Shown here in pieces: positions 1 through 8,972 of a stretch of 64,000 nt of DNA. The stretch spans positions 248,001 through 312,000 of the forward strand of contig CAZHCA010000002.1 in assembly GCA_964530825.1 (NCBI GenBank), given 5' to 3'. Position numbers and translations under genes: made by a program. Origin of the DNA: CAZHCA01 sp964530825 (GTDB lineage: Bacteria; Bacteroidota; Bacteroidia; Chitinophagales; Saprospiraceae). Within the stretch, counting starts at the first letter, position 1. Each line of letters starts with the position of its first letter. A model generated the notes under the pieces. It saw only the letters and a list, made by a program, of their open reading frames with translations, had not been told where the DNA came from and made no database searches.

Positions 1-1514
1 TACAGCGCCATGATGTTTTTTGGCAGGGTTTGCAACGCGTGATGGAGACCGGATTTTTTTATCATCCGCTGGTTTATTGGATCGGGCGTGAATTGCGACA
101 GTTACGGGAATATAGCTGTGACGACCGGGTGGTTGAATCCTGCGAGCCCCTAACCTATGCAAGGGCGCTGTTACATCTGGAGACCTTCCGTCCGGCTGTT
201 TCCCGGCCGCTGGGGAGTTTAGGTATCCTGGGTCGGCGGGCGACGCTTTACGACCGCGTAAATCGAATTGTCAATACTTCAAATCAAACTTCGACTGTTA
301 TGGAGAAAGTAAGTGTTCTAGTCATGTTGATCGCTATGGCTGCCGGTTACTGGTGGCCGCAACCGTCGGCTGAATTGGCTTCCTCTCCCGTGACGAGGGG
401 CACCGTCTGGGAGGCGAGTCCGCACTTGCCAAGGTTATCAATCGGTTTGGAGCTCGATCCAAGGCTCCGTTTCGACACTTTGCCGGATGGAAGTATTTAC
501 CTCGACGTCCAAGACCCGGAGTCGGGTATAATCACGGAAACGAAAATCAAAGACGGCCAGATTCAGGAGCTAAAAATTGACGGTCGGGAAATTCCGCCCG
601 AAAATTTTTACAAGCACCAAACGCAGGTGGAGCGACTCCTGCAGGAGGTGACGCCTTCCTTAGCCAGGCAGCGGTTGGATTCCCTTATGCCGCCCAGCTA
701 CGTATTTAGCCGCGATGGCCGCCTCCGGATGGGGTTCGTTGATTCGGTACGCGACCGGTCGGTTTTCTTTTTGGAGAAGGAGTTGGATAAGATAGGGGGG
801 GATAGTGGTTTTGTTCTGACCTTCCCCCAGAAGAATTTCTCCCCCGGAAATCTACCTACTCCTTTCAAGCGATTCCAGTTGTTAGCCCCTGACAATGAAG
901 GATTTGTTTTTAGCTGGTCCGATCGCGACTCTTTGTTTTTTGAATTGGACAAAGGGTTACGGTTCTTTCATGACAGCTTGAAACCGCCCATCGCCCCGGA
1001 AGTTTTCTATTTGAAAGACGAAGTATGGAGCCTAGGAGGGCCGGATTCCGCACGTCTGCGACTTGAAAAAGCTCTTGAGGGCATTGCGCTGCATCGGCAA
1101 GAACTCGGACTTAGTAAAGCCGATTTGGAAATGCTGAAAGAAGAATTGGTGGTGGTCAAAGAAGCTTTGGGGCAGATAAAAGCTCCCCGTATTTTGCGTT
1201 ACGACGATTTCGAACTGGCAGATCCGGAAGAATGGATTACCACTTTTGGGTGGGACAAAGAAAAAACTTCGGAAGGGAAACTGCTCTGGAATGGTCGGCC
1301 GGGAAACCTGGAGGATCGCCTGGAACGACAACTCCTGGAAGATGGAATGATCGAGGGGAAGAGGAATTATGATCTGTTATTAAGCGACCGGAAGATGAAA
1401 ATCAACGGTCGTCGGTTGCCTGATACTGTGCACGAAAAATACCTGGAACTCTACGAACGCATTACCGGTAACAAACTGGAGGGCCGCATTGCCATCAGTA
1501 AGTCGCTACAATAA
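1..1514 (+). CDS. BlaR1/M56-family sensor metallopeptidase, C-terminal part (5' end outside window)
   Basis: The frame is open to the left edge, where it reads QRHDVFWQGLQRV and then FYHPLVYWIGRELR and REYSCDDRVVE. This is the segment that follows the zinc-binding HExxH helix in M56/BlaR1 peptidases, with the typical HP-x-VWW-like and E-x-x-CDD signatures. The HExxH itself must lie just upstream, outside the window. A last membrane helix (VSVLVMLIAMAAGYWW) follows near position 310, and then about 380 residues of probably periplasmic sequence that I cannot assign. Family members sense a signal outside the cell and cleave a BlaI/MecI-type repressor; that partner, if present, would be upstream of the window. 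A TTG at 30 is not the real start because homology runs through it. Confidence 0.85.
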   Translation, partial: QRHDVFWQGLQRVMETGFFYHPLVYWIGRELRQLREYSCDDRVVESCEPLTYARALLHLETFRPAVSRPLGSLGILGRRATLYDRVNRIVNTSNQTSTVMEKVSVLVMLIAMAAGYWWPQPSAELASSPVTRGTVWEASPHLPRLSIGLELDPRLRFDTLPDGSIYLDVQDPESGIITETKIKDGQIQELKIDGREIPPENFYKHQTQVERLLQEVTPSLARQRLDSLMPPSYVFSRDGRLRMGFVDSVRDRSVFFLEKELDKIGGDSGFVLTFPQKNFSPGNLPTPFKRFQLLAPDNEGFVFSWSDRDSLFFELDKGLRFFHDSLKPPIAPEVFYLKDEVWSLGGPDSARLRLEKALEGIALHRQELGLSKADLEMLKEELVVVKEALGQIKAPRILRYDDFELADPEEWITTFGWDKEKTSEGKLLWNGRPGNLEDRLERQLLEDGMIEGKRNYDLLLSDRKMKINGRRLPDTVHEKYLELYERITGNKLEGRIAISKSLQ

Positions 1515-1555
1515 TTTGCTTGTTTACAGACCTGAAAGGCCTAGCCCTGATTTGC

Positions 1556-1708
1556 TCAGTTGCTGAAAAAACTAACTGCTGGTGCAAGATTTTCCCCACG
1601 GAGCGGCAGGAAAAAAGCTAGGATCAAGCAGATAATAAAAATGGCGAATGCCAGGTATACGTCCGAAGCAATTTGCTTTGAAGGTCTGGTTTTCGGAGAC
1701 TGATGCAT
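1556..1708 (-). CDS. possible small single-pass membrane protein (50 aa)
   Basis: A 50-codon ATG-to-TGA frame on the minus strand begins 37 bases downstream of the response-regulator gene. The peptide has a basic N-terminus (MHQSPKTRPSKQ), then one hydrophobic stretch (VYLAFAIFIICLILAFFLP) and a short polar tail, which is the layout of a small N-in membrane protein. It could be co-transcribed with the regulator. I know of no family for it, and a 50-codon frame can arise by chance. Confidence 0.35.
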   Translation of the reverse strand: MHQSPKTRPSKQIASDVYLAFAIFIICLILAFFLPLRGENLAPAVSFFSN

Positions 1709-1744
1709 GAACTTTCTCTGTAGTTTTGGAGAAATACGTGTCGT

Positions 1745-2503
1745 TTAATCATCTAGCCAGGACTTAAAATCGGATGCGCGATCCCGGCTCACGATGAAGT
1801 CAAAGGGTGATTTAGGTACGGTCATTACTTTGAGCCGTCCGCCTAAATGTGGAGCAATCTTATGAATACAGGTTATAGCAAGTATTATTTTTCTGTTAAT
1901 CCTGAAAAAGCGGGCACTATTCAACTGATGAGTCAGCTTTTCGATTGTGCTGTCGATGAAGTGCTTTTTACCATCGGTCAGTAAAGCATAGACGCGTCCG
2001 TCTTCCGAATAAAAGTAGGCGATTTCATCCGTATTGATGTAGGTAAACTGCTGACCGATTTTAACAATAAATCGCTCTTTATGCGATGGCCGCGTCAGGG
2101 CAGTGAGGAGTTGCTCGATGGTTTCGGGCGCATAATGGACGGGGCGATGGAAGAGTTGATCGTATTTTTGCAGGGCCCGGCTTAGCTCGTCGGGATCGAT
2201 CGGTTTGAGGAGGTAGTCGACGCTGTTGACCCGAAAAGCTTTGATGGCATACTCATCGTAAGCGGTGGTGAAGATCACAGGTACCTGGAGGGTGATCTGC
2301 TGGAAGATATCGAAGCTCAGCCCGTCAGCCAGTTGAATATCCATAAAGATCAGGTCGAGCTGGGGAGATTTTTTCAACCATTCTATTGAAGTATCGACAG
2401 CTTCTAGCACATTGACGATCTCGGCCTCAGGGCGAATCTTGAGCAACAGGCTCTGCAGGCGACGAGCGGCGGGTTGTTCGTCTTCAATTATTAAAAGCCG
2501 CAT
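1745..2503 (-). CDS. LytTR-family response regulator
   Basis: The 252-residue protein has an N-terminal receiver domain (about residues 1-120) with the acidic pocket IIEDE, the phosphoacceptor Asp55 in FMDIQL, the switch Thr in IFTTAYDEYA and the conserved Lys in LLKPID. The C-terminal half (about 145-250) is a LytTR DNA-binding domain, seen in KIGQQFTYINTDEIAYFYSE and FFRINRKIILAI. Such regulators are usually driven by a LytS-type histidine kinase (His_kinase family) encoded next to them. None is adjacent here, so the kinase must lie elsewhere. ATG at 2503 is the natural start for a receiver domain. Confidence 0.93.
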   Translation of the reverse strand: MRLLIIEDEQPAARRLQSLLLKIRPEAEIVNVLEAVDTSIEWLKKSPQLDLIFMDIQLADGLSFDIFQQITLQVPVIFTTAYDEYAIKAFRVNSVDYLLKPIDPDELSRALQKYDQLFHRPVHYAPETIEQLLTALTRPSHKERFIVKIGQQFTYINTDEIAYFYSEDGRVYALLTDGKKHFIDSTIEKLTHQLNSARFFRINRKIILAITCIHKIAPHLGGRLKVMTVPKSPFDFIVSRDRASDFKSWLDD

Positions 2504-2573
2504 ACCGGTTTTTTTGAGATATAATAAAAAAGCCGGTTAAAAGTTCCAAAACTTGGAGTAAGGAGCGGCCTGC

Positions 2574-3014
2574 TTATCGGCGCCAGCGGTGCAGGGGGCA
2601 ACGGATCAGTCTATGGCCGCTCTCTAACCGGAAGCCGACCTCGTCGAAACGGGGTAGTCGCCAGCGGCTGTTGAGGTCGCCGGAAAAAGCATAGGGTTCA
2701 GTAGGGATGCCCAATAGGTTTTGGTCCAGCTTGCCATTGTTGTTTTGATCGTGGAAAAGCGCAACGGCATAGGTGCCATGCGGAAGATCAGAAAAAGCGA
2801 TGGTCACCGACCCGGTTGCCCGCACTTCAACACCGGCAAGGCGGGCTTTTTCTTTGACCAGAAAGCTTTCGGGCGAATCGTAAACGCCGACCCAAATGGT
2901 GCCCCCTCTATGATCTATGTTGTCGATGACCAATACCAGTTCACAGGCGTTCGGTGATGGATCGGCTGGTGTATTTAGCCATGGAAAAAATAGGATAAAC
3001 AACAAGTAAGCCAT
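2574..3014 (-). CDS. DUF2141 domain-containing secreted protein
   Basis: The 146-residue product starts with a short hydrophobic signal sequence (MAYLLFILFFPWLNTPADP). It then matches the DUF2141 pattern: ELVLVIDNIDHRGGTIWVGVYD, followed by VTIAFSDLPHGTYAVALFHD and the acidic Asn-rich turn DQNNNGKLDQNLLGIPTEPY. These are small periplasmic or surface beta-sandwich proteins of unknown function, common in Bacteroidota. The gene is 70 bases upstream of the LytTR gene on the same strand and may be transcribed with it. A weak promoter-like TATTTTG lies just ahead of the start. Confidence 0.88.
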   Translation of the reverse strand: MAYLLFILFFPWLNTPADPSPNACELVLVIDNIDHRGGTIWVGVYDSPESFLVKEKARLAGVEVRATGSVTIAFSDLPHGTYAVALFHDQNNNGKLDQNLLGIPTEPYAFSGDLNSRWRLPRFDEVGFRLESGHRLIRCPLHRWRR

Positions 3015-3229
3015 GCTTTTTATTGCAAAATACGACCACCGGAAGCGAGAAAAACGTCAGCTTAATGACGCGACCCCTTATTTCTCAACAGATACTGCAT
3101 AATCGCAGACAAAAAAGAAAAAATAGAAGATTAACATTTTCAACCGCCTGCTAAGGCTCCGAAGGTGCTCAAATTTTCATAACTTGCATATGAACAATTG
3201 AATAATCTATACTCCCACCGGGAACCCCT

Positions 3230-3279
3230 AGCAATTGCAAGCGGAGTCGGTAAAAAGCCGATTGCTATCCCTCGCTTGC
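3230..3279 (+). other. possible H-type pseudoknot in the leader of the 3484 gene
   Basis: AGCAAT (3230-3235) can pair with ATTGCT (3261-3266), and GCAAGCG (3237-3243) can pair with CGCTTGC (3273-3279). The order A-B-A'-B' gives either a pseudoknot or two mutually exclusive stems. A small TCGG/CCGA hairpin lies in the loop. Pairings are read directly from the sequence; that the RNA folds this way is inference. Confidence 0.35.
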
Positions 3280-3321
3280 CGGAAAATGCTTTTAAGACTG
3301 CTAATTATCGACTGTTGTAAG

Positions 3322-3466
3322 AACGACACCACGAGGAAGGCCCTTCGTGGGTATCGATAGAGATTATTTACAAATCATAAGCTCAAAAGGCGACCGGAAA
3401 AGACGACCGCAAGCCGTGTCGTTGCTGAGCGGAAAAAAGGGAGTGCAGCGAATGCTCTGCTCCCGC
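3322..3466 (+). ncRNA. candidate structured 5' leader RNA ahead of the large T9SS protein gene
   Basis: The 469 bases between 3015 and 3483 hold no gene but are rich in complementary segments. AACGACAC (3322-3329) pairs perfectly with GTGTCGTT (3416-3423), closing a domain of about 100 nt. Inside it CCACGA (3329-3334) pairs with TCGTGG (3345-3350). A third hairpin (GGGA..GCAG / CTGC-TCCC, about 3440-3465) sits just ahead of the ATG at 3484. I compared the layout with riboswitch classes I know (TPP, cobalamin, SAM, c-di-GMP, fluoride, THF) and with RNase P RNA, and none fits. It could be a cis-regulatory leader, a separate small RNA, or chance. Confidence 0.35.
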
Positions 3467-3483
3467 TGAGGAAACTGGAAGTT

Positions 3484-6400
3484 ATGGATAAGCTGAGAAC
3501 GCCTCTTCCGCTAGGACTAATCATGATCTTTTGGCTCTTTTACCAAGCGCCCCGGCAACCTTATACACCTTTCGTTACCCCCTCGGTTTTTAATGGGATA
3601 GCTTGCCTGGATACCGTCAACGTCACCCTGGATGAGAACTGCTCCTTTTTGCTTACGCCCGAGAATGTAGCGGCCGATGGTCTTGGCTGCCTCGAGCCAA
3701 ACGAACTGACGGTAGTCGTCAATGATTACAATACGACCAATGGTGGGCTTATCAATACACCGGGTGTCTTTGTCTATGTCTTGCAAAAAAACTCTGGCAA
3801 TACGTGTACCGATTTTGAAGTGTGCTGGGGGTATGTTCGGGCCGAAGATAAAACGCCGCCATCGCTCACTGCTCCTCCGGATACGACACTGGGCATCGGT
3901 TGCGAGGGGTTGGAAGCGATCCTCAACGTACCTGAAAGTACCGGCACCACGGGCCGCCCGGCCGCATTCGATAATTGCACCCCAAACCTTTCCGTACCAT
4001 TTACCGATCATATTAAACTCAACAACGGTTGCGATAGTATCGTCATCCGCCGGACTTTTAGCACCAAAGATGCAAGTGGCAATACTACTACAGCAGACCA
4101 GCGCATCGTGCTGGTGCGCCCACTCCTAGCCGAAGTCCGGGTTATTCCCGAACCGGACTCTCTTTTTGTAGCTTGTGAAGCAGATCCCAACTTCCCACTG
4201 GATAGTAATGGTAATGTACATGCTTCGGTTACCGGTTATCCGTTTTACATTAATGATCTAGGAGATACGATTACCATCGAGCCCGATGGGCGTTGCGGTC
4301 TGGATGCCACTTACACGGATGAACGCTTGGATATTTGCCCGGCGGCTCACAAGCTGGAGCGTACCTGGACTATCCTGGATTGGTGCGCACCCAAGGGGGC
4401 TGACCGCAGAGAACTAAAGCAGGTCATCAAAATCGGTGATATTGAGCCGCCGGTGGCAGCTTGTGCAAGCGATACGGTTTTCCTTTCTACGGGGCCGTTC
4501 GACTGTGTAGCTTCCTATGATGTTCCATCGCCCATCGTAGAAGACAACTGCAGTAATGCCCGTTACCTGGCAACTTTCATTGCCAACGTCCCCGAACTCA
4601 TTATTGGTGAAGACGGCGTCCCCCGCGAGGAGCTCCGCGAACGCGTCATCGGTTCGGTACGCTCCGATCAGGGGGCGAGCATCATTAATAACATCCCGGC
4701 CGGTTGTCATCGGCTGGAATATCGCATATGGGACAATTGCTACAATTATACCGATTTGGTTTGTACGGTTTGCGTGAGGGACCAAATCGAACCCATCGCC
4801 AAATGTGACGATAAGATCCGCATCAGCCTGGGCGGGGGGGGATTTGGCAAACTAACGGCAACGGAATTAGATGAAGGCAGCAGGGATAACTGTCAGCTGG
4901 ATAGTTTGCTCATCCGGCGGGTATATACAAAAGATACTGCCAATTGCAGTCCGCTGACCGAACCAGAGCGCAGCCCCTGGCGCCACCGGACTATCTTTGG
5001 CTGTTGTGATGTAGGCGATTCGGTTTTGGTCGAGCTGCGTGCCGTTGATGTTGCGGGTAATGATAATATCTGCTGGGCCTATGTCTCGGTCGAGGATAAG
5101 ATTGGGCCGACCTGCGTGCCGCCGCCCGATACGGCCATCCATTGTGACCCGGAGTTGTTGACCGGTATCTATGAGGGTGACACGGCTCTGTTAGCTCAGC
5201 TTTTTGGCCGGCCAATGATTGCCGATAACTGCATGCCGATCCTAGAGGAATTGCCGCCTGATACGTCACTGATGGCATGCGGGACGGGACAGGTTATCCG
5301 GCAATTTAAGGTAATCGACCCCTCGGGCAATCATGCGGACCTTTGCACCCAAACCATCGATATTCTGCCGAATAACGAATACAAGATCAAATTTCCGAAA
5401 GACGCCCTTGATTTTTGTGGTAGGGCCCCGATGCCCGATACGCTGGAATACGAGGAGTTGGCCTGCGACCTTTTGGCGGTTAGCGTTTCCGATAAGCGTT
5501 TCGACGGGGAGTCGGATGAGTGCTATAAAATTCACCGCACCTATAAGGTGATCAATTGGTGTGAATATGACGGAGAATCAGAGCCGGTTATCGTAGACCG
5601 CGATGTGGACTGTGATGGCTTACCCGGTGACGAGGATATTTGGGTTATCGTGCGTCCCAAGGATACCACCTATTACGATGTGGATGGCGACGAAACGAAT
5701 CGCTTCCCGGCTGCAAACTCGCGCGGTGGCGATTGCGTACCCAACCCCGAAGGCTACTGGGCAGACAGCAACCAATTCCCCAAAATCGAGTCCAAGGGTT
5801 TTTGGCAGTATACCCAAGTGATTAAAGTAATCGATAACGAACGGCCCGAAGTGTTCGTAACCCCCAATGGGACCTTCTGCGTGGACCAGGACGATTGCAC
5901 GGCAGAAGTTACGCTGGAAATCGGAACCCGCGACCTGTGTGCGCGTAACGATATCGGCATTTCGTTCGAAGTAATCCGGATACAACCCGATACCCTCCTC
6001 GAGCGGTTTGACATTGATTCTACCCAGCAGGTGCTTTTTGGGCGTTACCCGAAGTATACGTTTGTAAACCGATACGAAATCGGTTCATACGAGCTCATTA
6101 TCACTATCGACGATCAGTGTCGAAATTTTACTACTGATACCGTGCCTTTTGTCGTAGAGGACTGCAAAGGCCCCGCACCGATTTGTATCAACGGCTTGGC
6201 GGCCGAGCTTATGCCGCTGGAAACCGGCAAGGATTTCGATGGCGACGGGGATGTCGATCGTGGCGGCACCACTGTTTGGGCCACCGACTTTATCGCCAGC
6301 GATGTGTTTGACTGCTCACCCCCAATTACCTATTCTATCAATCGCGTAGGCGAGGAACCAGATTCGAGCCGGAATGCATTAGTGGTAACCTGCGATGATT

Positions 6401-7719
6401 TAGGAATCCTGGAGGTAGAGCTACACGCCTGGGATGCAGTATTCAATCACGACTTTTGCATCACTTATCTCGACGTGCAGGATAACCTCTTTGGTCTGTG
6501 CTCTGACCCACAAAACCTGATAGTTAATGGTCGGGTAGGAACCGTGCAAGACCAACCACTGCCCGATGTGCAAATGACCATGAGCGGGCTGGTCGGGCTT
6601 GAGACGTACACCGATACGACCGGAAGCTATACTTTCGACGATATTCCGCTCGGTGCCGACATCAGTATTCTGCCCTACCGGTCTGACACCCCACTGACTG
6701 GGGTGTCGACCTACGATATTGTCTTGGTTATGCAGCATATCCTGGGCGTACGGCCACTAGACAATCCGTACGCTGTATTAGCTGCTGACGTCAACCAGTC
6801 GCGCTCGGTGACGACATTGGACCTCATTGCAATGCGAAAGCTTATTCTTGGTCTTGAACAAGACTGGTCTACCGGCGAGGCCTGGTTATTTATACCTAAA
6901 AGCCATGGTTTTGCAAACCCTTCCGCCCCCTGGGATTTTCCTTCCGTTTTTAGCCAAAATAACGTGAGCGAACACCTCGAAGGGATAGATTTCGTTGCGG
7001 TAAAAAGAGGCGACGTCAGCGGAGCGCTGATGCTTCCCGGGTCGAGCCGTGCCCGAGCGCAAGCCCAACGGCTTACATTCCCCGGCTTCGAGTTGGCTTC
7101 CGGCGCTCGAGTTGAGTTACCGGTCTACCTGGAGGGGGCGCAGTCACTTCCTTTGCGGGGCGCTCAGTTCGAATTGGCCGTGGACCCCGATCTCGTCGAT
7201 CTGATAGGCGTTTCTTCCACCATTATAAGCTCCGAGCACCTGCGCTTGGTAGACAATCGATTGCGACTGTCGTGGAATACGCCAGACTCACCGGTAAGTG
7301 AGGTGCCCCTCTTGCAATTGCAACTGCGCGCACGCCGTTCGACCAATCTGGCCGCGGCATTATCGCTGGGTACAGGATTAGCTCCGGAAACCTATGATGC
7401 AGAACTGCAGATCCATCCCTTAGAAATGGCGCCCGAGACCTCCGTTTGGGAATCAACGGCTTTCCGCACCTTACCCGTTTTTCCCAATCCCGCTGATGCC
7501 ACCCCCATCTGGAAGGCTTATTGTCCGGAATCCGGATCGGCCCTTTTGTCGGTCTGGCTGCCTACCGGTCAGCAAATTTCAAGCCGGCGTGTCGATTTAC
7601 AGCAGGGGTGGAACGAGCTGCGGCTGCGGGAAGTATTTTCAGTAGCTACTGCGCAAGTCTGGGTTAGCTTGGAATACCGTGGAAAGCGCATAGTAGAAAA
7701 GGTATTATTGGTTCGATAA
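3484..7719 (+). CDS. giant secreted T9SS protein with HYR-like modules, dockerin-like and cohesin-like domains
   Basis: The 1411-residue product begins with a signal-like stretch (LPLGLIMIFWLFYQAP). Residues of about 30-1000 are repeated Cys-rich, Ig-like modules. They carry recurring phrases such as VEDKTPP, DNCSNARYLA, TDHIKLNNGC and VIDNERPEVFVTP, the style of Bacteroidota HYR-type adhesins. A CnaB/carboxypeptidase-regulatory-like fold follows (about 1012-1065; LPDVQMTMSGLVGLETYTD). Next is a type I dockerin-like pair (about 1072-1125; YDIVLVMQHILG and LDLIAMRKLILGL, each with Asn/Asp loops). A cohesin-like beta domain (about 1194-1289) and a C-terminal T9SS sorting domain (about 1331-1411, starting VFPNPAD) complete it. 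It is probably exported by T9SS and held at the surface, as an adhesin or matrix protein. The function of each module is inferred from pattern. Confidence 0.85.
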   Translation: MDKLRTPLPLGLIMIFWLFYQAPRQPYTPFVTPSVFNGIACLDTVNVTLDENCSFLLTPENVAADGLGCLEPNELTVVVNDYNTTNGGLINTPGVFVYVLQKNSGNTCTDFEVCWGYVRAEDKTPPSLTAPPDTTLGIGCEGLEAILNVPESTGTTGRPAAFDNCTPNLSVPFTDHIKLNNGCDSIVIRRTFSTKDASGNTTTADQRIVLVRPLLAEVRVIPEPDSLFVACEADPNFPLDSNGNVHASVTGYPFYINDLGDTITIEPDGRCGLDATYTDERLDICPAAHKLERTWTILDWCAPKGADRRELKQVIKIGDIEPPVAACASDTVFLSTGPFDCVASYDVPSPIVEDNCSNARYLATFIANVPELIIGEDGVPREELRERVIGSVRSDQGASIINNIPAGCHRLEYRIWDNCYNYTDLVCTVCVRDQIEPIAKCDDKIRISLGGGGFGKLTATELDEGSRDNCQLDSLLIRRVYTKDTANCSPLTEPERSPWRHRTIFGCCDVGDSVLVELRAVDVAGNDNICWAYVSVEDKIGPTCVPPPDTAIHCDPELLTGIYEGDTALLAQLFGRPMIADNCMPILEELPPDTSLMACGTGQVIRQFKVIDPSGNHADLCTQTIDILPNNEYKIKFPKDALDFCGRAPMPDTLEYEELACDLLAVSVSDKRFDGESDECYKIHRTYKVINWCEYDGESEPVIVDRDVDCDGLPGDEDIWVIVRPKDTTYYDVDGDETNRFPAANSRGGDCVPNPEGYWADSNQFPKIESKGFWQYTQVIKVIDNERPEVFVTPNGTFCVDQDDCTAEVTLEIGTRDLCARNDIGISFEVIRIQPDTLLERFDIDSTQQVLFGRYPKYTFVNRYEIGSYELIITIDDQCRNFTTDTVPFVVEDCKGPAPICINGLAAELMPLETGKDFDGDGDVDRGGTTVWATDFIASDVFDCSPPITYSINRVGEEPDSSRNALVVTCDDLGILEVELHAWDAVFNHDFCITYLDVQDNLFGLCSDPQNLIVNGRVGTVQDQPLPDVQMTMSGLVGLETYTDTTGSYTFDDIPLGADISILPYRSDTPLTGVSTYDIVLVMQHILGVRPLDNPYAVLAADVNQSRSVTTLDLIAMRKLILGLEQDWSTGEAWLFIPKSHGFANPSAPWDFPSVFSQNNVSEHLEGIDFVAVKRGDVSGALMLPGSSRARAQAQRLTFPGFELASGARVELPVYLEGAQSLPLRGAQFELAVDPDLVDLIGVSSTIISSEHLRLVDNRLRLSWNTPDSPVSEVPLLQLQLRARRSTNLAAALSLGTGLAPETYDAELQIHPLEMAPETSVWESTAFRTLPVFPNPADATPIWKAYCPESGSALLSVWLPTGQQISSRRVDLQQGWNELRLREVFSVATAQVWVSLEYRGKRIVEKVLLVR

Positions 7720-7730
7720 GCACGCCAGAC

Positions 7731-8906
7731 TTACTTTTGAACGGCCGCCTGGCGCACGGCTTCCGCCACTTTCCAGGCGACGCCCTCCGTCAGCGTAGCG
7801 GGAATGATCTTATTCCGATTGGGATTCGGCAGGAAGTCGGCAATCGCGAATGCCGCCGCCAGCTTCATTGCCGGTGTTATCCTGGGAGCGCGAGCATCCA
7901 GGGCGCCCCGGAAGATGCCCGGAAAACCCAACACATTATTCACTTGGTTAGGCAAATCGCTTCTACCAGTGGCTACAATGGCAGCTCCGCCCGCCTTGGC
8001 TTCGTCGGGCATGATTTCCGGGTCCGGATTGGCCAACGCGAAAATTACCGGATCGGGCGCCATGGTACGCACATCGGCAGTCGTCAAAAGGTTCCCGATG
8101 CTTACTCCGATAAAGACATCGGCGTCGACCAGCGCTTCTTTCAGGCCACCGGTTCGGTTTTTGGCATTGGTAAACGGTAGTACTTCGCTTTTAGCATCGG
8201 TTAAATCCTTCCGGTTGCGGTGGATAATCCCTTTACTATCGCAAAGGACTACGTCTTTTACTGCAATGCAGCTATCATTGGCTTCGTGCTCTACACATCG
8301 CAGCAGGCGGGCAATGGCAATGCCTGCCGCGCCGCTACCGTTAATGACCACTTTGAGTTGAAAAAGGCTTTTTCCCATTACTTTAGCCGCATTGATCAGC
8401 GCAGCTAATACGACTATAGCCGTGCCGTGTTGATCGTCGTGAAAAACCGGGATCCCAATATTCTGGAGTCGCCGTTCGATTTCGAAACTACGCGGTGCAG
8501 AGATGTCCTCGAGATTGATGCCGCCGAATACCGGTTCGATCAAGCGAATGACCTCGACGATCTGATCGGTTTCCTGGGTATTCAGGCAGATGGGAAAAGC
8601 ATCGATATTGGCAAAGCGTTTAAATAGCATGGCCTTGCCTTCCATTACCGGAATGGCCGCGTGTGGTCCAATATTTCCCAGTCCCAGTACGGCCGAACCG
8701 TCTGAAACGATAGCAACGGTATTGCCTTTGATAGTATAATCCCAAACGGTTTCCGGGTTTTGGGCGATAGCTCGGGAGGGCGCTGCTACCCCCGGTGAAT
8801 AAACCAGTGATAAATCGTTGGTATTACGCACGTCCATTTTGGGTGTTATGCGTATCTTCCCTTTTAGCCGCTCATGGAGCAGCAATGATTCGCGAAAAAA
8901 ATCCAT
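7731..8906 (-). CDS. malic enzyme (malate dehydrogenase, oxaloacetate-decarboxylating), short form
   Basis: The 391-residue protein shows the malic enzyme layout. Near the N-terminus is SLVYSPGVAAPSRAI with the catalytic Tyr, then NTVAIVSDGSAVLGLGNIG. The metal-binding and substrate region is IPVFHDDQHGTAIVV. The Rossmann cofactor site is VVINGSGAAGIAIARLL. It decarboxylates malate to pyruvate with reduction of NAD(P) in the cytosol. It lacks the C-terminal phosphotransacetylase-like domain of the roughly 760-residue MaeB form, so it is of the short type seen in Bacillus and Thermotoga. The gene converges on the giant protein gene with only 11 bases between stops. Which cofactor it prefers cannot be read from sequence. 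Confidence 0.93.
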   Translation of the reverse strand: MDFFRESLLLHERLKGKIRITPKMDVRNTNDLSLVYSPGVAAPSRAIAQNPETVWDYTIKGNTVAIVSDGSAVLGLGNIGPHAAIPVMEGKAMLFKRFANIDAFPICLNTQETDQIVEVIRLIEPVFGGINLEDISAPRSFEIERRLQNIGIPVFHDDQHGTAIVVLAALINAAKVMGKSLFQLKVVINGSGAAGIAIARLLRCVEHEANDSCIAVKDVVLCDSKGIIHRNRKDLTDAKSEVLPFTNAKNRTGGLKEALVDADVFIGVSIGNLLTTADVRTMAPDPVIFALANPDPEIMPDEAKAGGAAIVATGRSDLPNQVNNVLGFPGIFRGALDARAPRITPAMKLAAAFAIADFLPNPNRNKIIPATLTEGVAWKVAEAVRQAAVQK

Positions 8907-8972
8907 AGCTCAAATGGTTAGGGCCTGGACGTCCAGGCGTTAATGACTCGGGGATAATCCGGTAAAGAACGT

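Noticed and set aside
3181..3483. RNase P RNA, tmRNA or a named riboswitch in the leader of the 3484 gene
   Set aside because: The conserved cores (for example GAGGAAAGUCCGGG of RNase P) are absent and the pairing order does not fit the classes I know.
3484..7719. Several long open frames antisense to the giant protein
   Set aside because: They are composition-driven shadows; the plus frame has signal peptide, modules and a sorting domain.
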